NCBI GenBank assembly: GCA_002205965.3
Contig: NADL03000763.1
Span: forward strand, 558,001-622,000
Length of the DNA: 64,000 bases
DNA from: Kappaphycus alvarezii
Taxonomy: Eukaryota; Rhodophyta; Florideophyceae; Gigartinales; Solieriaceae
Reading direction: 5' to 3'
This document shows positions 23,420 to 35,992 of the stretch, one piece after another. How positions within the stretch are numbered: the first letter of the stretch is position 1; every line of letters starts with the position of its first letter. Made by a program: the position numbers and the translations under genes. A model generated the notes under the pieces. That model did not search any database. It was given only the letters and a program-made list of their open reading frames with translations, and was not told where the DNA came from.

Positions 23420-26339
23420 TGTTTATGATCATCAGTACTCAAACTTGATTCGCATGTACACAAAAGCATCCGCTAATTGTAGTGGTCCTCAGCACGTTCA
23501 GTCGCATACTTGTCACTAGAAGTTACATCGTTTGTTTCATTAGCCGACGTTAGACTTAGAAATCCATCACTTGGGGTTATGTCGTCATCATGATCGTAGT
23601 GATCGTCTTCTGCAGCGGATAGAATGCCCTGAGGAGTTGTTTCTTTTGCATTGTTTTGAAAGTCTCCGGCTTGTAAAACTTCAAGATCCATGAACTTGCA
23701 AGGAAAAAGGCTGATAGAACAGTTGGGGATGGGAAGGTGGGCGTAAGTGGAGATGAGGACGGAGAGAGCTATTCTCCTGCAGAGATCTCCCTTTTCAATC
23801 ATACGGTCTTCCTCGTGTTAATTAATTAATGATGACGAAATCTCTTTTTGCCGTTTACTTCCTATTCCCTTCAGTTTCTAAAATTAGGTGGGGTAAAACC
23901 TCACCGAAAAATGGCAAAAAAAGTCTTAAAATCGCCCAAATTTTTAAGAATAATCTGACAGTTCGATTTAGGGCTCAAAAAGCAATCCAGAATCGTATTA
24001 CTACAAAAATCTTTAAATTTTACATATCGTACTCTTCCAATTGAATTCGACCCAAATCCCGCCAGGTATCTCCCATCCGTGATCATCCAGCTAAATTTAG
24101 TCGAGGGAAAGCTTAATAAATCCTAGCTGGATCCTCGGTACCTGCCTTCGATCTCTCCGATACCACTACGACTTCCTCTTGTCAAGCAAAAGAAGGCCCG
24201 TTATTTGCCGCAGGTGATCGCGTCAAGTCCGCACCTCTGGTTGCCTGGCGGAATCATTCTCCACATATGTATCGCAGCAGTCAATGGTTATGTGATAAAC
24301 GCCAAGGTAAAAGGCTTTGTGTGATTATGTGTCACTTTTGAACGCGAAGAGGTGTATTTACGCGGAGTTCAAACTCCCGGTACGCAACCTAAGGGCATCC
24401 ATTCCAAATTATGAATCGCTGATTCCCAATTAGCATTCCATGAACTCAAAACGAAGCTAATTAATAGCATATGATGCTATGAAGGTGGGTGCCGAGAATA
24501 ATGAGGAGAAGGATTATCAGCTCCGCTCAAATCTAATGGAAATTAAACGCCACAAATTAGTCTTAGAGTACGCCGAAAAAACGAAATAGGATAACTAGGT
24601 AGGTTTGATGTTCTCATTACTTTTTAGGTATCTTACGTGGTATAAGGTTCCAATTTCAGTGCCGAAGAGAAGCCTAAAGATAGGTAGCCCTGATCTGGAA
24701 AAGAAAAAGGCCCAAATGCCAAGTACTGGTAAAGGTACCATTGCGAAGAAAGAATCCTTTAAGTACCTTACAAGGCCATAGTGCCTTTAACATCGCTACA
24801 TAAAGAAGAATAGGTCTGGGTTCATCTTCATCATGACCCAATGTAACATTATGCCCATATTTTGGTCCCACTGCCGGCCAGATGACTGTAATTTCCACTC
24901 TATCTTGCCAGAAATCCGTCCGTAAAGGCCTTTTGTCGCTTTTTTTCTTGCCCCTATGCGAATTAGTCTTTTTCGCAACGATATTGATGCTAGTGGAAAA
25001 CTGGCACTTACTGTATAGAGAATACAACTGATGATCTGAGTTGGAGGATTACCATTCAAGTTTGACTTCGCTGTCTGTGAAAGACTTGCAGCACCAATTA
25101 GTCTTAGATGCGGTTTCTGTGACCCAACAGTCATCTTCCCGGGGAAGCGTCCCGCGCAGTTGGATAATTTTTCCTACATCCCTATCTTACGAAGGCCGTT
25201 GGTAAGTGTCCCCAAAGCGATACCATTGCCTTCCGAATTGGAATAAGATATCGGAAGGGGTGCAAGTCTTTGAGATTTCTGTTGCGATCCCCGAAGAAAT
25301 CCCGGTAATTTTCAGAAGATGTATACATTTTGTAGTGTAAATGGCACTCAAATTGTACTGTCATCGGCAGAGCTGATTTTGGTGATCTTTATTTGATCTG
25401 ATTCACTGCTAACCAGCAGTCACTGTGCTGTACAGTAAGGGCAATATTAGCTTGTCGCTCACTACTACTCGTGGTACAGTAAAACCATCAGAGAGGGCTT
25501 GAGGGCTTGCAATCTGGACCACTCGGCCTCCAATTTGAACCTGATATTTTCGCAGGTGAAAGGCACCTATTGGGCCAAGTGTCGAATTTACTTATCTCTA
25601 ACTTGGATCTCCCTTACTTGGCTGACCTTAACTTCACTCACTCCGCCGTCGTAGATAAACCTAACCTAGCTAGCTAGTATTTATATCCACCTGGCCACTA
25701 GGGCCCCAGATTAAACAACCACCCTGGCGTTGGCTCTGAACTTGACTCCCGACTTCCGCCCTTGCAAAAACCTTGCCAACGGCAACTTTGGCCATAGCCA
25801 CGTTTATCCGCCCGGGTCTCCCTTTTATTTCCCTCCTCTCTGTCCAATATTATAATACCCCTTTTGTTGTTTGTTTGTGACATTTTTTCACACTTGGCGT
25901 CCCGGACTCCGGCGTCTATATTCAATTAGGAACTTCAAGTTTGTCGTTGGTGACAACATCCTTATCTCCAAAGGAGTTATTCAGCGCTGACCCAATAATA
26001 CATCTCCTTTGTCCAGTATTACATCCCTGGTGTCTACGGTTCTTTGAAATCGATCCTTATCAAGGTTCTAGAATTCCGCGGACCACTACCCGGCCTTACA
26101 ACTCTGAGGAAAATTATACCGTGCAACCGTCCAAGGAGTCACCCCGCTCTTCCAGCTCCACTTCTCCTCGCCACCGGCGATCTGTGCTACTGCATCGCAG
26201 GGAGCTTAAAGAGCAAGAGGTATAGCGAACACCCTGTGGGTCTTGGTGTGTGTGTGTGTTGTTTCTCTCATTGTCTGACGGGGTTCCGTTCCTAGACGAG
26301 AAGAATTGCGCAATGCTCCGCGCATTGCACTAAACATTG
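23420..26339. other. No assigned gene; possible 5' part of a Ty3/gypsy element near its right end
   Basis: Minus-strand readings at 24674-25134 and 25182-25364 are long but carry no motif I recognise. Around 25640-25700 the plus strand shows a TATTTATAT box and pyrimidine-rich DNA, and 25941-26225 gives a 94-codon reading ending in an Arg/Ser-rich tail. This could be the leader of the Ty3 element that follows. A short GT repeat lies at about 26248-26260. Confidence 0.3.
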
Positions 26340-27720
26340 GTCACGAAGAAATCAGGTGTCATTTCCATACAAATTAGACAAATTTTGTTCGAAAACAAAG
26401 CCATAATAGCCACAAATTGCATTGATCAAGTGGCCGAGGGCGAACTGTTTAACATTATTGAGGAAACTCTAAGCTCGAATCCTCAGATGCTTTTCAGCGT
26501 ATCTGCAATAACTCAACGCCTGAAAAATTCCTCAGGAATTTAACTGTTGAAAACACGTGTTGTAATTTGAGCCAACAGAGAAACTACCCGAACCAGTACT
26601 GTTAATGGAAAAAAATGTCCAAGACGAAAGGTTTGAAGAAAAACTTAGAATATTTCGAGAAAAAGCGCCAGATAGAAAAGATATTAATGTCGAAATATTC
26701 CTAGAGCACTCAGCCACAAGTGAGGGAGCTCCACGTGAAGTTCTATGCCATAGGGAATGGAACTCTTGATAAAATCAACACCACTAAATACCAAATTGAT
26801 CTCATATCAAGGTCACGGACATTCTATACTCCACCCTACATGGCCGTTCCCAAGCAACGTGAAGTGGTACAGTCCTAAGTTGTGCGTGTGCTCAAAAATG
26901 GCATCCTCGAGCCGACATCGTCTCCATAGCCTTCTTTTGTGGGGTCGCACCAAACAAGGCTGGGGGATCCAGGTTTTGTATCTGCTACCTTCACCTTACT
27001 GAAATGAATATCAGGGATACTTACGGAATTCCTAAGATGGAAAAGTGGATCTAAATACTAGATGATGCCACAATAATGAAAACATTGCATTGTAATTTGG
27101 TTAATCCAAATTGTCAACTACGAAAGAAGATACCGAAATGACGGCTTTGAAATTCCAAGCAGGATTTTTTTGCTTGAATCGAATCCCTTATAGACTTAAA
27201 AATACCTCAACTACCTTCCAAAGAGCTTTTGACATTTTTTAGCTGAGTTTGAGTCTCAATCGTTCCTTATTCACTTTGATTATTTTACTTTCCATTCCAA
27301 GAGAATTGAGATGCATTATATTTATTAAAAAATCCAACAAAACTCCTCAAAGCGAGAGTCCCCCTTAACTCTAAGAAGTGTCATCTCTTCCGCGATCTGG
27401 TGAAGAATCTTTGCCATCTCACAGGGTCCATGCGTTTTGGAACATATAAAGTTGTCACTGCCTCATTAAAAATGGCAAAACCACCAAGGGACCAGAAGTA
27501 ACGTAGATCTTTCCTATGATTGTGCAGCATGTACCAGAAGTTTTTTGCCCAACAGTGGCGCAAGGCTAGTTCAATGAACAAATTTATCCATAGTGACCAG
27601 GTCTTCAAGCTTTCTAAGTTCAATGAAGGACAAATGAGTGCTTTTGGCACATTTCTTGGAAACTTTACCTCTATTTTTTGCCCTACCAAGTACAAGTCTG
27701 CTCTAAAGTGTTCAAACTGA
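26340..27720 (+). pseudogene. Ty3/gypsy reverse transcriptase region, decayed
   Basis: On the plus strand: TPPYMAVPKQREVVQS (about 26830-26876), VVRVLKNGILEPTSS (about 26880-26925), the characteristic Ty3 entry to the RT fingers. Then a damaged palm (FESQSFLIHFDYFTFHSKRI, about 27250-27310; FDY stands where YLDD is expected). The thumb and connection follow: LNSKKCHLFRDLVKNLCHL (about 27366-27422), KVVTASLKMAKPPRDQK (about 27450-27500), FFAQQWRKASSMNKFI and QVFKLSKFNEGQM (to about 27640). Several stops and frameshifts. The last 180 bases (27520-27720) remain open. Probably a separate insertion from the minus-strand Ty3 element that begins at 29.1 kb. Confidence 0.72.
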
Positions 27721-29124
27721 CACTAGCAAGTATTAAGAGGATTTTCTTCTTGTTATATTTACACTAATAAGGTACTAAGAAGCCAATAGGCTACTGAATC
27801 CTGTCATTTCTTGAAGCGGAGGTACAATACTTCACTTCAGAGAAGTGATGCTTGACGGTAGAGTGGATCCTCACTGATTGCTCGAGCGTACTCTCAAATA
27901 TAACTATTTTAATTCAGCACAGACCATAATTATCTTAGATAAATTATAGAAATCAATGATTCGTCCAGACGCCTGATGCGCTCGCGATTACGCCTTTCGT
28001 AGTTTGAGTTGTTCCTACGGTATATTAAATGTATCAAGAACTGCAGAGTGGATAATTTATCTGGGAGGAAACCACTGTCGAAGAAGATTCAAGGATCCCA
28101 TTTTGTGCGAAAGATTTCGATGCTGTTTGCATTTTTGAGAGTAATACGTTGTGTGAGCTTCATGCTCCGAAAGCAGGTTGGTTCCACGTTAATTAGTTCG
28201 GTACAAGGACACTTTGTTGGTTCTACTGTGGTATAGATAATTCACTATCCGAGTACACTTCGCAGAGAGTACCTATTGACTCGAATCGGGATCGTTCTAG
28301 TAAGGATAATACAGAATTTCTTATCTTTTAACATTATCAACTCTTTTCTTCTGCATATGCTGAAGTCTACTGACTCCTTGCGACAGAAGAGAAAGACTCA
28401 ATGACAAATACTCTTCGCATCACTATTAAGGAGATTTTCATGGTTTATCTCAGGGAAAAACTTGTCCGAAACCCTTTTCTAGATTAACGGGAGGGACTTG
28501 TCGCATTTTTTCGTGAATTATCATAGGCATCTAGTCTGAAAGGATGAATCTAATTCCCAAATTGTTATATCCGTAACACTGCAGCCTGGCGTGCTATACT
28601 CGAGCCACTGATCACCATTCGTTGTAAATCTTAGAGATCTAAGTTTATATTTATCAGCTATTTATGTCTTCTTGAAAGTTCGAAAGGAATCTAGTAGCAC
28701 ATCTTTTGAGGAATCCACTGTCTCCATGGTAGCATCAACAATCCGAAGAAGCCTACCGGAACAATATCTTAGTATCTTTCTTCCCATGTAAGACTCAAGG
28801 AGATCACTGACGCTAAGGAGCTTATACAACTGGGTACAACCCAGGACTTAACGAACTTGTTACTCTCGGCTTCACTTAGATCTATAAACCGTGGAAGGAC
28901 GCTGTTTTTTCCATTAAACTCGACTAAATTTACTTTCCTATCGTAGTCCTATTTAGTTCTGGACCTTGACTGGCGTCCTCTACCGTATAGCTAACGGTGA
29001 AGAGGCTCCGAACGATTTGAAATATCCTCTACTTCTTTGTCGCATCTCAGTGCATCTAATTCCCCCCATGCTTGGGAGTTCTCTATATCGCCGAAAATTG
29101 CTTTGATAAACATCATACGTGTAG
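27721..29124. other. No recognisable gene
   Basis: AT-rich; only short ORFs. By position it could include integrase remnants of the plus-strand Ty3 element to the left and the end of the minus-strand one to the right. I could not recognise a long terminal repeat matching the candidate at 32663-33097. Confidence 0.3.
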
Positions 29125-32100
29125 CTACATAACATGCTGTGTTATAGTGGAAGCAAGCCAGGGCATTATTCTAATTCTAAGCTCTCTCTCTCGTGGACAT
29201 GAAGCACGAAACTTCATGGATGAGTGTTCGGCTTCATCTCTCAAATATTCCCTCTGCTGGAGGAAGTGATATGTCTGAATTCTCGCGATGCCAAGCATAC
29301 CAGCAAGATTACGGAATACTATACCAATAAATCTTGGTCCTCCATCTGAGAGAGTCGCCTCAATCGGGCCGAATAGCGAGATCAAATAGTTCAGTAGCAT
29401 CCTGGCAATGATCTCCCCGGGCTAAGCTGTAATGGTTCTGACCCTGATGTCCAGAGTGAAAAAGTCCACGATAGCCAAGAATTTGAGATAGAGTACCCTT
29501 CCAGTACGTGTTGTGATAGCTTAGATATTGAATGCGACTTGCTGAAATATGCGGTTGGAATGTAAAAGCTCCAAGGGAATTTGATTGTTCTCTTTTCGCT
29601 CCTGAGGGACGGTGCATCGGAAACAGCTCTCATCAAAAGCAGCTTTTTCTCTCATCTTACCCTTCCAGTAGCAGTGAGGAAGCAGCTTGGCCATGATTCG
29701 GCACAGGCCTTAATGACTAGTAAAATTGGAACTATGTACCAAAAAAAAACGTACCAGCAGTTTGTGTACTTGCACAGGGAGTTGGTCTCTTCCGTAATGT
29801 CTCAAAAATCCTTTGTCTACAAGAAACTTTCTGACATATTTGTTGCAGGCGTGCAGATCTCCAAACTCTGCAATACATGCCTCTCATATTCTCTGGATAT
29901 CTGGTGGGTGCCGTTCGCAACCCTCTTTCTGTGATTTTTCTGATGTTACTTACATAAGTCTTGCAACTACGTCCTTCTATGCCTCCTTCTCAGCTCGACG
30001 CAATATATTAAAATCCATTTTCACCTAATAGCTTTTTCAAAAGGTCTTTAGAACTGTATCGCGGATGAAAGTATCATTTATCATCAATTCGGGCCCATTA
30101 AGATGCTCTATGTTAAAGTCGAAGCCCCGATGTGCGATTACTTACATCTCCAGCCTCGCCAACCTATCCACAGGCTCCTTCGGGTTTAAACCCCCAATTT
30201 CAGAAAGCTTTTTCGGTTAATATCGTGAAACACTCTCCTGAAGGTATTGCCGCCATTTTTGGAGGACATGAACGACACCTAGGTAATTCTTTTTCGCTGT
30301 TGCTTGATTCCTTCCGTACTTGCTCAGAACTATTTTGAAAAGCGAAATCGGGCCCAATAGATCCTTCCTATCCGACTTTAGCAACATATAGCATCGGCCA
30401 TAATTCTTTTAGGAGCTCCACGAATCAGAGCTACTAAGCTATTGGATATTTCAGGGCTTGTTTCGACTTCCTACAAGCCTTATGCTGAGCGATTCCCCAC
30501 ATCTTGTTCCAGTCCGGAATAAACAGCCTTTCTCCATTCCTACTTTTTTACCTGAATCCACTACCTTTTAACACCTCATAGAGTGGAGCAGCCTTATAGT
30601 AGAATTTTATGACGAAGGCCTCGAAAAATTTCACGGGTCCTTTTAATCTCAGTGTTTTATCTCCGGATTCCGGCTTGACTAGTTTTTGTATAGTATCCTT
30701 GTGCTTTTCTGAGTATCTAAGTACTCCTTTGTCAACTACATGGCTCAGAACTTCGCCAGGTCGGACACCAAATTAACACCTGGACAGCTTAAGTATAGAA
30801 TCTGCCTGAAGCAGAGTATCCATGATAGCCCCCAAGTATTCAAGGTGACCAAGTTCAGTGCTAGTGCCTATGATTGTATCGCCAAGAAAACTCAAGGCGT
30901 GGATCCCCTTTCGATTGCCAACCAATAATATTGGTCACCGCCCTTTGAAATTTACCTTGCTGGTTTTGAAGGCCAACCGGGAGCCCTTTGTAATGTTACA
31001 AACCCAGTATGGTACGAACTGCGTTCAAGTGCATGAAATCCGAATGCAAAGTGATTTTTTTAAAACCTATCCTTGAGGTAAAACAGTTAGAAAATCGTCT
31101 TACCCTCTAGCTCAATATTTTCCTCATCTTCTTCATTGGGTAGGAGTTTGTGAAAGTCAGATAATTTAGGCGTACTACGTTAGATGTGATACGTATGCAA
31201 TGATCCTTTTTCCATAAAAACATTGTTTGTAGCCCACAGAGACAGAGAACGTTCTAGAACCGAAAGATCTTTAAGACTTTGAATAGATGAGCGCTCCAAT
31301 TTTCCACTTTAGGAGACCGTCTCCTCATGGGAGCAAATATAGGTTCCACAGTAGTTTTGAGCCATGTCATGTGTTTTATGCCGATAACCTTACCAAGATC
31401 TTTAAAATATTACGGCGATCCCATAACAGGACATGCTGATTCCTTTTCATATATTTTCTTGAAAAAACTCTGTTAAGTCCATAACTTTTATAGGTTTGTC
31501 CATTTCATGATCTTAAATTACTGCTTGGACTACCCCCTATTCGCTACTCCACTGGTCTCTCTGATTCATTAATGGTTTATGACATGTTTCATTTCTACAC
31601 TAAATGGACGCTGTACTCCGTTCGAGATCCAAAAAGAGCTAGTAAATCCGCCAGAACAATCGTTCAGGTAACTGCTTCACGGGAAGGCCGGTCACTACTC
31701 AGTCATTTTCGTGAAAATTGAACACGAACGTCCGGAAATCTACGGAACTCTCCCCGGTAGCCTCAATACCTATCCAGTCCAACGCACGCTCCCTGCTTTC
31801 GGTGGGGTAAAGAACCCCACCGCTCTCTTTAAACATTTCCGAATATGCTTAGATGGAAGCGGCTTCCATATCCACTGGTGACTGAACATCGTCCCCATAT
31901 ATTCTGAATTTAGCCGCTACCTCCTCCTTTTCCATCTCCTGTCTCCAAATTTGCTCCGCAGAAAAAAACCAGAAGCCCGATTTGCGTCACCCTGTTTTAT
32001 AGTTTTACCCCTCGACCGGAGGCTTCGAGTATTTAGAGTCTTCCCTTTCAGGAGCTCTACTCTAGTAGAGCCACAGCAAATTAATTTTCTTCATTGGGAA

Positions 32101-32620
32101 GTCCCTAACCATGTTTAACTACCTTTGCAGAGGTGACAGGTTATTTGGGGAAGACATAATGCTGACCCCCAGTATAGGGAAGCCCTGACTAGTTTGCTTC
32201 TGGTCCTGCCGGAAAATTTTTCTCTACTCATTATCGTTTGCATAGCTTCAAGACTTGAAATTATACTTACTACTGTACCATAATCTACAGCTACAAGGAT
32301 CACTTGCCCCTGAAAACTTTGTGGGATACTTGGTTTAGAGTTGTTCACAACAAAAACAAAGCTGTCGGTGATACGAATCTGTAAGGTCATAAATGTACAC
32401 CTGAGGATTTCCCCAAACGCCGACACGGACTCATATTTATGATTCCATTTCATTCTCAACAATTTACCCTGCAACGTTCTGAGCTGCCCTTTGCTGCATA
32501 AATTAGCTTTCCAGTGATCCCAGAGCTCATCAGTGGTAGCATTCCAGTGAATACTGGTCAAATCATCAAAAACATGAGCCGAATCCCTCTCAAATGCACA
32601 CGACAGCAGACGTCACTCGT
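29125..32620 (-). pseudogene. Ty3/gypsy element, gag through integrase, decayed
   Basis: Reading down the minus strand. A Gag-like segment AHVFDDLTSIHWNATTDELW with KANLCSKGQLRTLQGKLLRM lies at about 32590-32460; it ends at 32115 with a short Cys pair (CHLCKGS) that may be a remnant zinc knuckle. The RT palm is at 30920-30780, with FLGD in place of YLDD, followed by TELGHLEYLGAIMDTLL and FGVRPGEVLSHVVDKGV. An RNase H/tether region (KFFEAFVIKFYYKAAPLYEVL, about 30660) comes next. A damaged integrase zinc domain is near 29900-29750, and an integrase core block with ATLSDGGPRFIGIVFRNLAG and GIARIQTYH is at 29370-29280. Order Gag, RT, RNase H, integrase is Ty3/gypsy. Many stops and frameshifts; RT catalytic Asp changed. 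Confidence 0.75.
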
Positions 32621-32650
32621 CCTTCTCTTGAATGAAAAATTCCTTCAAAA

Positions 32651-32661
32651 GGCGATACCAA
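32651..32661 (-). promoter_or_regulatory. Candidate tRNA primer binding site
   Basis: TTGGTATCGCC on the minus strand lies directly after the candidate LTR and about 30 bases before the Gag-like reading. It resembles the TGGTATC start of primer sites complementary to initiator Met tRNA. The remaining bases do not match well, so the call is tentative. Confidence 0.35.
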
Positions 32662-32662
32662 G

Positions 32663-33097
32663 TGAAAGGTGAGAAGTCAGCAAAACAACAACAGAGCAAA
32701 GGTCTAGTGGGTAAGTTCTGAACTTCGCACAAGGTGCACGAATACCGACCAGGTAGGGGAGGTGAACTCCACTACAGGAGCGAGTTGGTAGGGAAAGTGC
32801 CAAGGGATGAGTTAGTGTAGGCGACAAAGGTGCCTCCGGACCGAGAAGGGGGGAGAAGGTTGATGGCTAACAGAAGGGGTTCGATGAGAGAAGTGCTAAG
32901 GGGATTGGTACTGTGGCGTGCTGAGGTTGATGTAACTGTGAAGCTTCCCTGTGAAGACTTGGCTTCCCTCCCCTCGAGGGTCGCACTTTACTCTACTTAT
33001 ATAGACTTCGCATAGGCCTAATTCTAGTAGAATGACACTAAGACGCAAGATAAATATGCACGCAAAAGGACTCTAGAAGCATCCACTAAGGGCTACA
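32663..33097 (-). repeat. Candidate 5' LTR of the minus-strand Ty3 element
   Basis: On the minus strand this ~435-base block would begin TGTAGCC and end TTTCA. It contains a TATATAAG box (33003-32996) about 95 bases in, then pyrimidine-rich DNA, and is followed by a primer-site-like TTGGTATC and the Gag-like ORF. The spacing fits an LTR. I found no second copy at the far end of the element, so it could also be a host promoter region. Confidence 0.4.
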
Positions 33098-33187
33098 CAT
33101 TTACCCCACTCACCATGCGAGGACACACCAAAATACAGTATATCATACCTTGCATCCTGCGTACTATGATTACCACAAACCATCATC

Positions 33188-33501
33188 CTACTGTTTCTTG
33201 CTACGAAACTCATGGTGATCCTTCAAGGATCGCTCCCACGCGTCATCATGACTCGATACATCCTCCATATAAACCGACTCGGGCTCGAGATACTCCTCCG
33301 GCTACTGCGGTTTGCCTTCGTCCATGGCTCACCCTCGGATTCATCTTCATCTGCTGCGTTGTCTTTGAAGGCCCGGCGGACAGCTTCCTTCCCCAATTTG
33401 CGGCAGTAGTCGGCGTAGTCCGTGAAGCCCTTCATCGGCGGGGCGTCGGGCTCGAGTTGTTCGATGATGTGAGCGGCCAACTCATTTGGTAGACGTGACA
33501 T
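33188..33501 (-). pseudogene. Short ORF with F-box-like start, frameshifted
   Basis: An ATG at 33501 on the minus strand opens MSRLPNELAAHIIEQLEPDAP, which looks like the first helices of an F-box (LPxE, then I..L). It continues MKGFTDYADYCRKLGKEAVRRAFKDN into an acidic stretch. After EDESEGE the coding-like reading changes frame (PEEYLEPESVYMEDVSSHDD, then WERSLKDHHEFRSKKQ and a stop at 33188), with one TAG at the junction. Either a small intron or a frameshift is needed to connect the halves. F-box proteins recruit substrates to SCF ubiquitin ligases, but one motif in a 100-residue reading is weak support; a mobile-element protein is equally possible. Confidence 0.3.
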
Positions 33502-33699
33502 GATGTGCCGAATGGCACGAAGTTTGGCAATGGAAGGGAGAGGGGGAAGGGAATCTCTGGTGGTTTGAAGGGAGGGGGCCAAGGCTTGTGGTTGTGGCCA
33601 ACAGTGGCGAACATCAGCAATCGACTCCAGTATATGCCCCCGAAGTATTGAAATTGGCTCCCTGCTGAGTCCCGAAAATCACAGTGCACAAGTACTGTA

Positions 33700-34869
33700 G
33701 TCCATGATTCTTAAAAATTTTTGTGAAATTGTACATAACGGCCAATTGTGTCGCGCATATGCTTCTGGCGGCATGACATGTAGGCGATATGCCGCATTAA
33801 AACGGTAGAAAAAATGTAAGTAGCGGCTAAATCAGCACGCGAAAGTAGTTTTGACAACACCAAGTCTCTTTGGTACAAAAAGGATCCTTTTCTGGCCCTA
33901 CTGGACCTTAAACTCTCCAACAAGCTCTTGCAATCCTTCTGTGGCACATAAACGGGATGGATGGATAGTATTTCTCTTTTGAGTACTTTTTATCTTCTTC
34001 ATTCTCGATTGTTACTGCAGTAGGAGATTCTCCAGTGTTACGTTCCCCAGACCAATCTTAAGGTAGCTTTTTTAGCCTTCGAAACCTCCCGATAAGCTGA
34101 GCTACCACCTTGAAGTGATTGAAATACTACCAACTGCTCCACACACTCCTTCCATTATTTCAACGGATAATTGAGCGATATTTGCCGTTATTTACTCTTC
34201 TGTTCCCATCCCGGATCTTTGAGTGGCAAAATATCCAAAGGAATCGATCTTATGCCTGAAGCTCAATATTTTCATCGGCATCTGCTGGCATTTCTGGGTT
34301 TTGGTTCGCTATTGCTCTTGGAAGAGCCACATCTCTTATTCTCGGGCGTAGGTTTACCCCCTAGTCAGCAGATAGCTATCCTGGTACTGACTTTAATTTT
34401 CCGGGGACGCCTTCTCTTAAACCGAATAATTATCTCCTTGCGGGCAACAATTTCTCTTCGGGAATCTTTCTTTCCTTAGTCGACTTTGTAACCCATATTC
34501 GACGTACCTGTGAGAGTCAAAATCCTGTGTGTTTGGGTGTGGACACGGTGGATACAGCGACCGTAGGCTGTCAGCAGCGGGTGGTGGTTGAATTATTCTG
34601 TGTCTATAGTGATGGCTCTTTTTTTTTCCGTATGACTTAGTGTAACAAATTTCTGTAGTTCCATTCCTTTTTGTTTGAATTTCTATCAACATGTCGCTCT
34701 TATTTAGCACTTTTCCATATCGGTCGCGAGACGATCCTTGGACTAATATTCGAGGGGGAAAGATTGGGTGCTTCTACCCTTGAAAGATATATTCTATCAA
34801 TCCTAAAGTTTTCCAGACAACCACAGTCGACTAAAAAGAGGGGTGCCGACGCAGTAATGGGGGAGGAAC
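33700..34869. other. No recognisable gene
   Basis: A 78-codon minus-strand ORF (33711-33947) and opposing ORFs at 34171-34710 show no domain I recognise. No RNA gene or repeat array was seen. Confidence 0.35.
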
Positions 34870-35640
34870 TACGCTTCCAAAAAGGCCACCTTAGGCTATC
34901 CATCAATCAGGCCGCATCGGAAATGACGGCTGCTGCAGCTTTCATTTGCATCAGAACCCCCCCTACCTTTTCGTAGGTCTCCATTGCGTCACTGTCACGT
35001 TCCTTGGCACGTCATGTAGCACTGCGCACGCGTCCGGGTGCCAACCTCCAAGGGTGGGGATTGACACAGGCACGAGTCTACCTCTGGTGGAGGTCGCGAT
35101 AAAAGATTTATATCTTCTGTGCGTCGCATTACGCGCCGAATTTACAGGGGACATCGGGTTGAAAGCCCTCAGTCTCCTGTTGGAGGGAAAAAAAGGATTC
35201 AAGAAGGTAGCATCAAAAAGTCAGTCCCTCCGCTGCTTCCCATTGCTTGGATATCCGGTCTAGTGCTGTAGAGACCATGCCATGGCTCTAAGACAGGATG
35301 CCGAGCAGCTCTTGCGAGGTCTTTTGCGAGAATTTTGACTTATCAATCATGTCTTTTTATCCTGTGGGCTCCATGCAAGCAGTGCATAAGATGATCTCAG
35401 TGTACATCGAGTGTTTCCGTCCAATTCCTTCTCTGGTATGGCGTGCCAGGGTGAAAGAAGGGGACTTGGCAGTAGTAATCCAGAGTGAAGGCGATTCTCC
35501 TTCAACAACACGCCGCATTGGTGGTTACCCCCAACGCGGTCTGCTTGTTGGCTGGGCTATCAGCTCCTTTCTAGTTAGTGGGCACGCTCCACTATTTTTG
35601 TATTGCTGTAAATCCTGCTACATGGTTTGAATGGAAATTG
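34870..35640 (-). pseudogene. 3' fragment of a non-LTR retroelement: zinc knuckle and restriction-like endonuclease
   Basis: On the minus strand the C-terminal ~230 residues of a protein closely related to the intact element at 51540-54977. Readings in order: YYCQVPFFHPG (about 35470), TETLDVH then DHLMHC (zinc knuckle, about 35410-35385), LARAARHPVLEP (about 35310), RPDIQAMGSSGGTDF (about 35250-35210). After a 1-base frame change comes DATFLNPF, then RYKSFIATSTRGRLVPVSIPTLGGWHPD (to about 35030), and KAAAAVISDAA near 34945-34910, matching the extreme C-terminus of the intact copy. The PD...D...K nuclease core (RPD, DATF, HRRYKSF) is kept, but stops and the frameshift kill it. A 5'-truncated copy is what target-primed reverse transcription usually leaves. 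Confidence 0.85.
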
Positions 35641-35984
35641 ACAGGACCCTCAGTATCTACCTAAACCCTCCGGCAAGTCACCAATCGGTGATAAGCAGCC
35701 CATACCTTTCACGGAAGCCGTCCTATTATATTCAACCCCGAAGCCATCAATGGGCAGATGCCAACTGGGCGCGGGGGTGAGGTTATTACGAGCACGGAAG
35801 CAGCCCCGAATTTGTCTGTACAGGATGTATAATTCACCTTGCTGGTGATGTAGTAGATAGGTTCGCTTTGCTGGTGGACGAGTCCTATTTTTTAGACCGA
35901 CTAACATCTTCCCCTGCTCAACAATTAAACCCATTCTCCTGCTTTAAAATGACAAAAGGTAGGACGCACGGTACTTACGGATCA
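35641..35984. other. No recognisable gene
   Basis: A 94-codon minus-strand ORF (35650-35934) without recognisable domain lies between the retroelement fragment and the hAT element. Confidence 0.3.
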
Positions 35985-35992
35985 GTATGGTG
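35985..35992. repeat. Target site duplication, left, of hAT element
   Basis: GTATGGTG directly before the left terminal repeat; an identical 8-mer follows the right terminal repeat at 39727-39734. Eight bases is the hAT hallmark. Confidence 0.9.
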
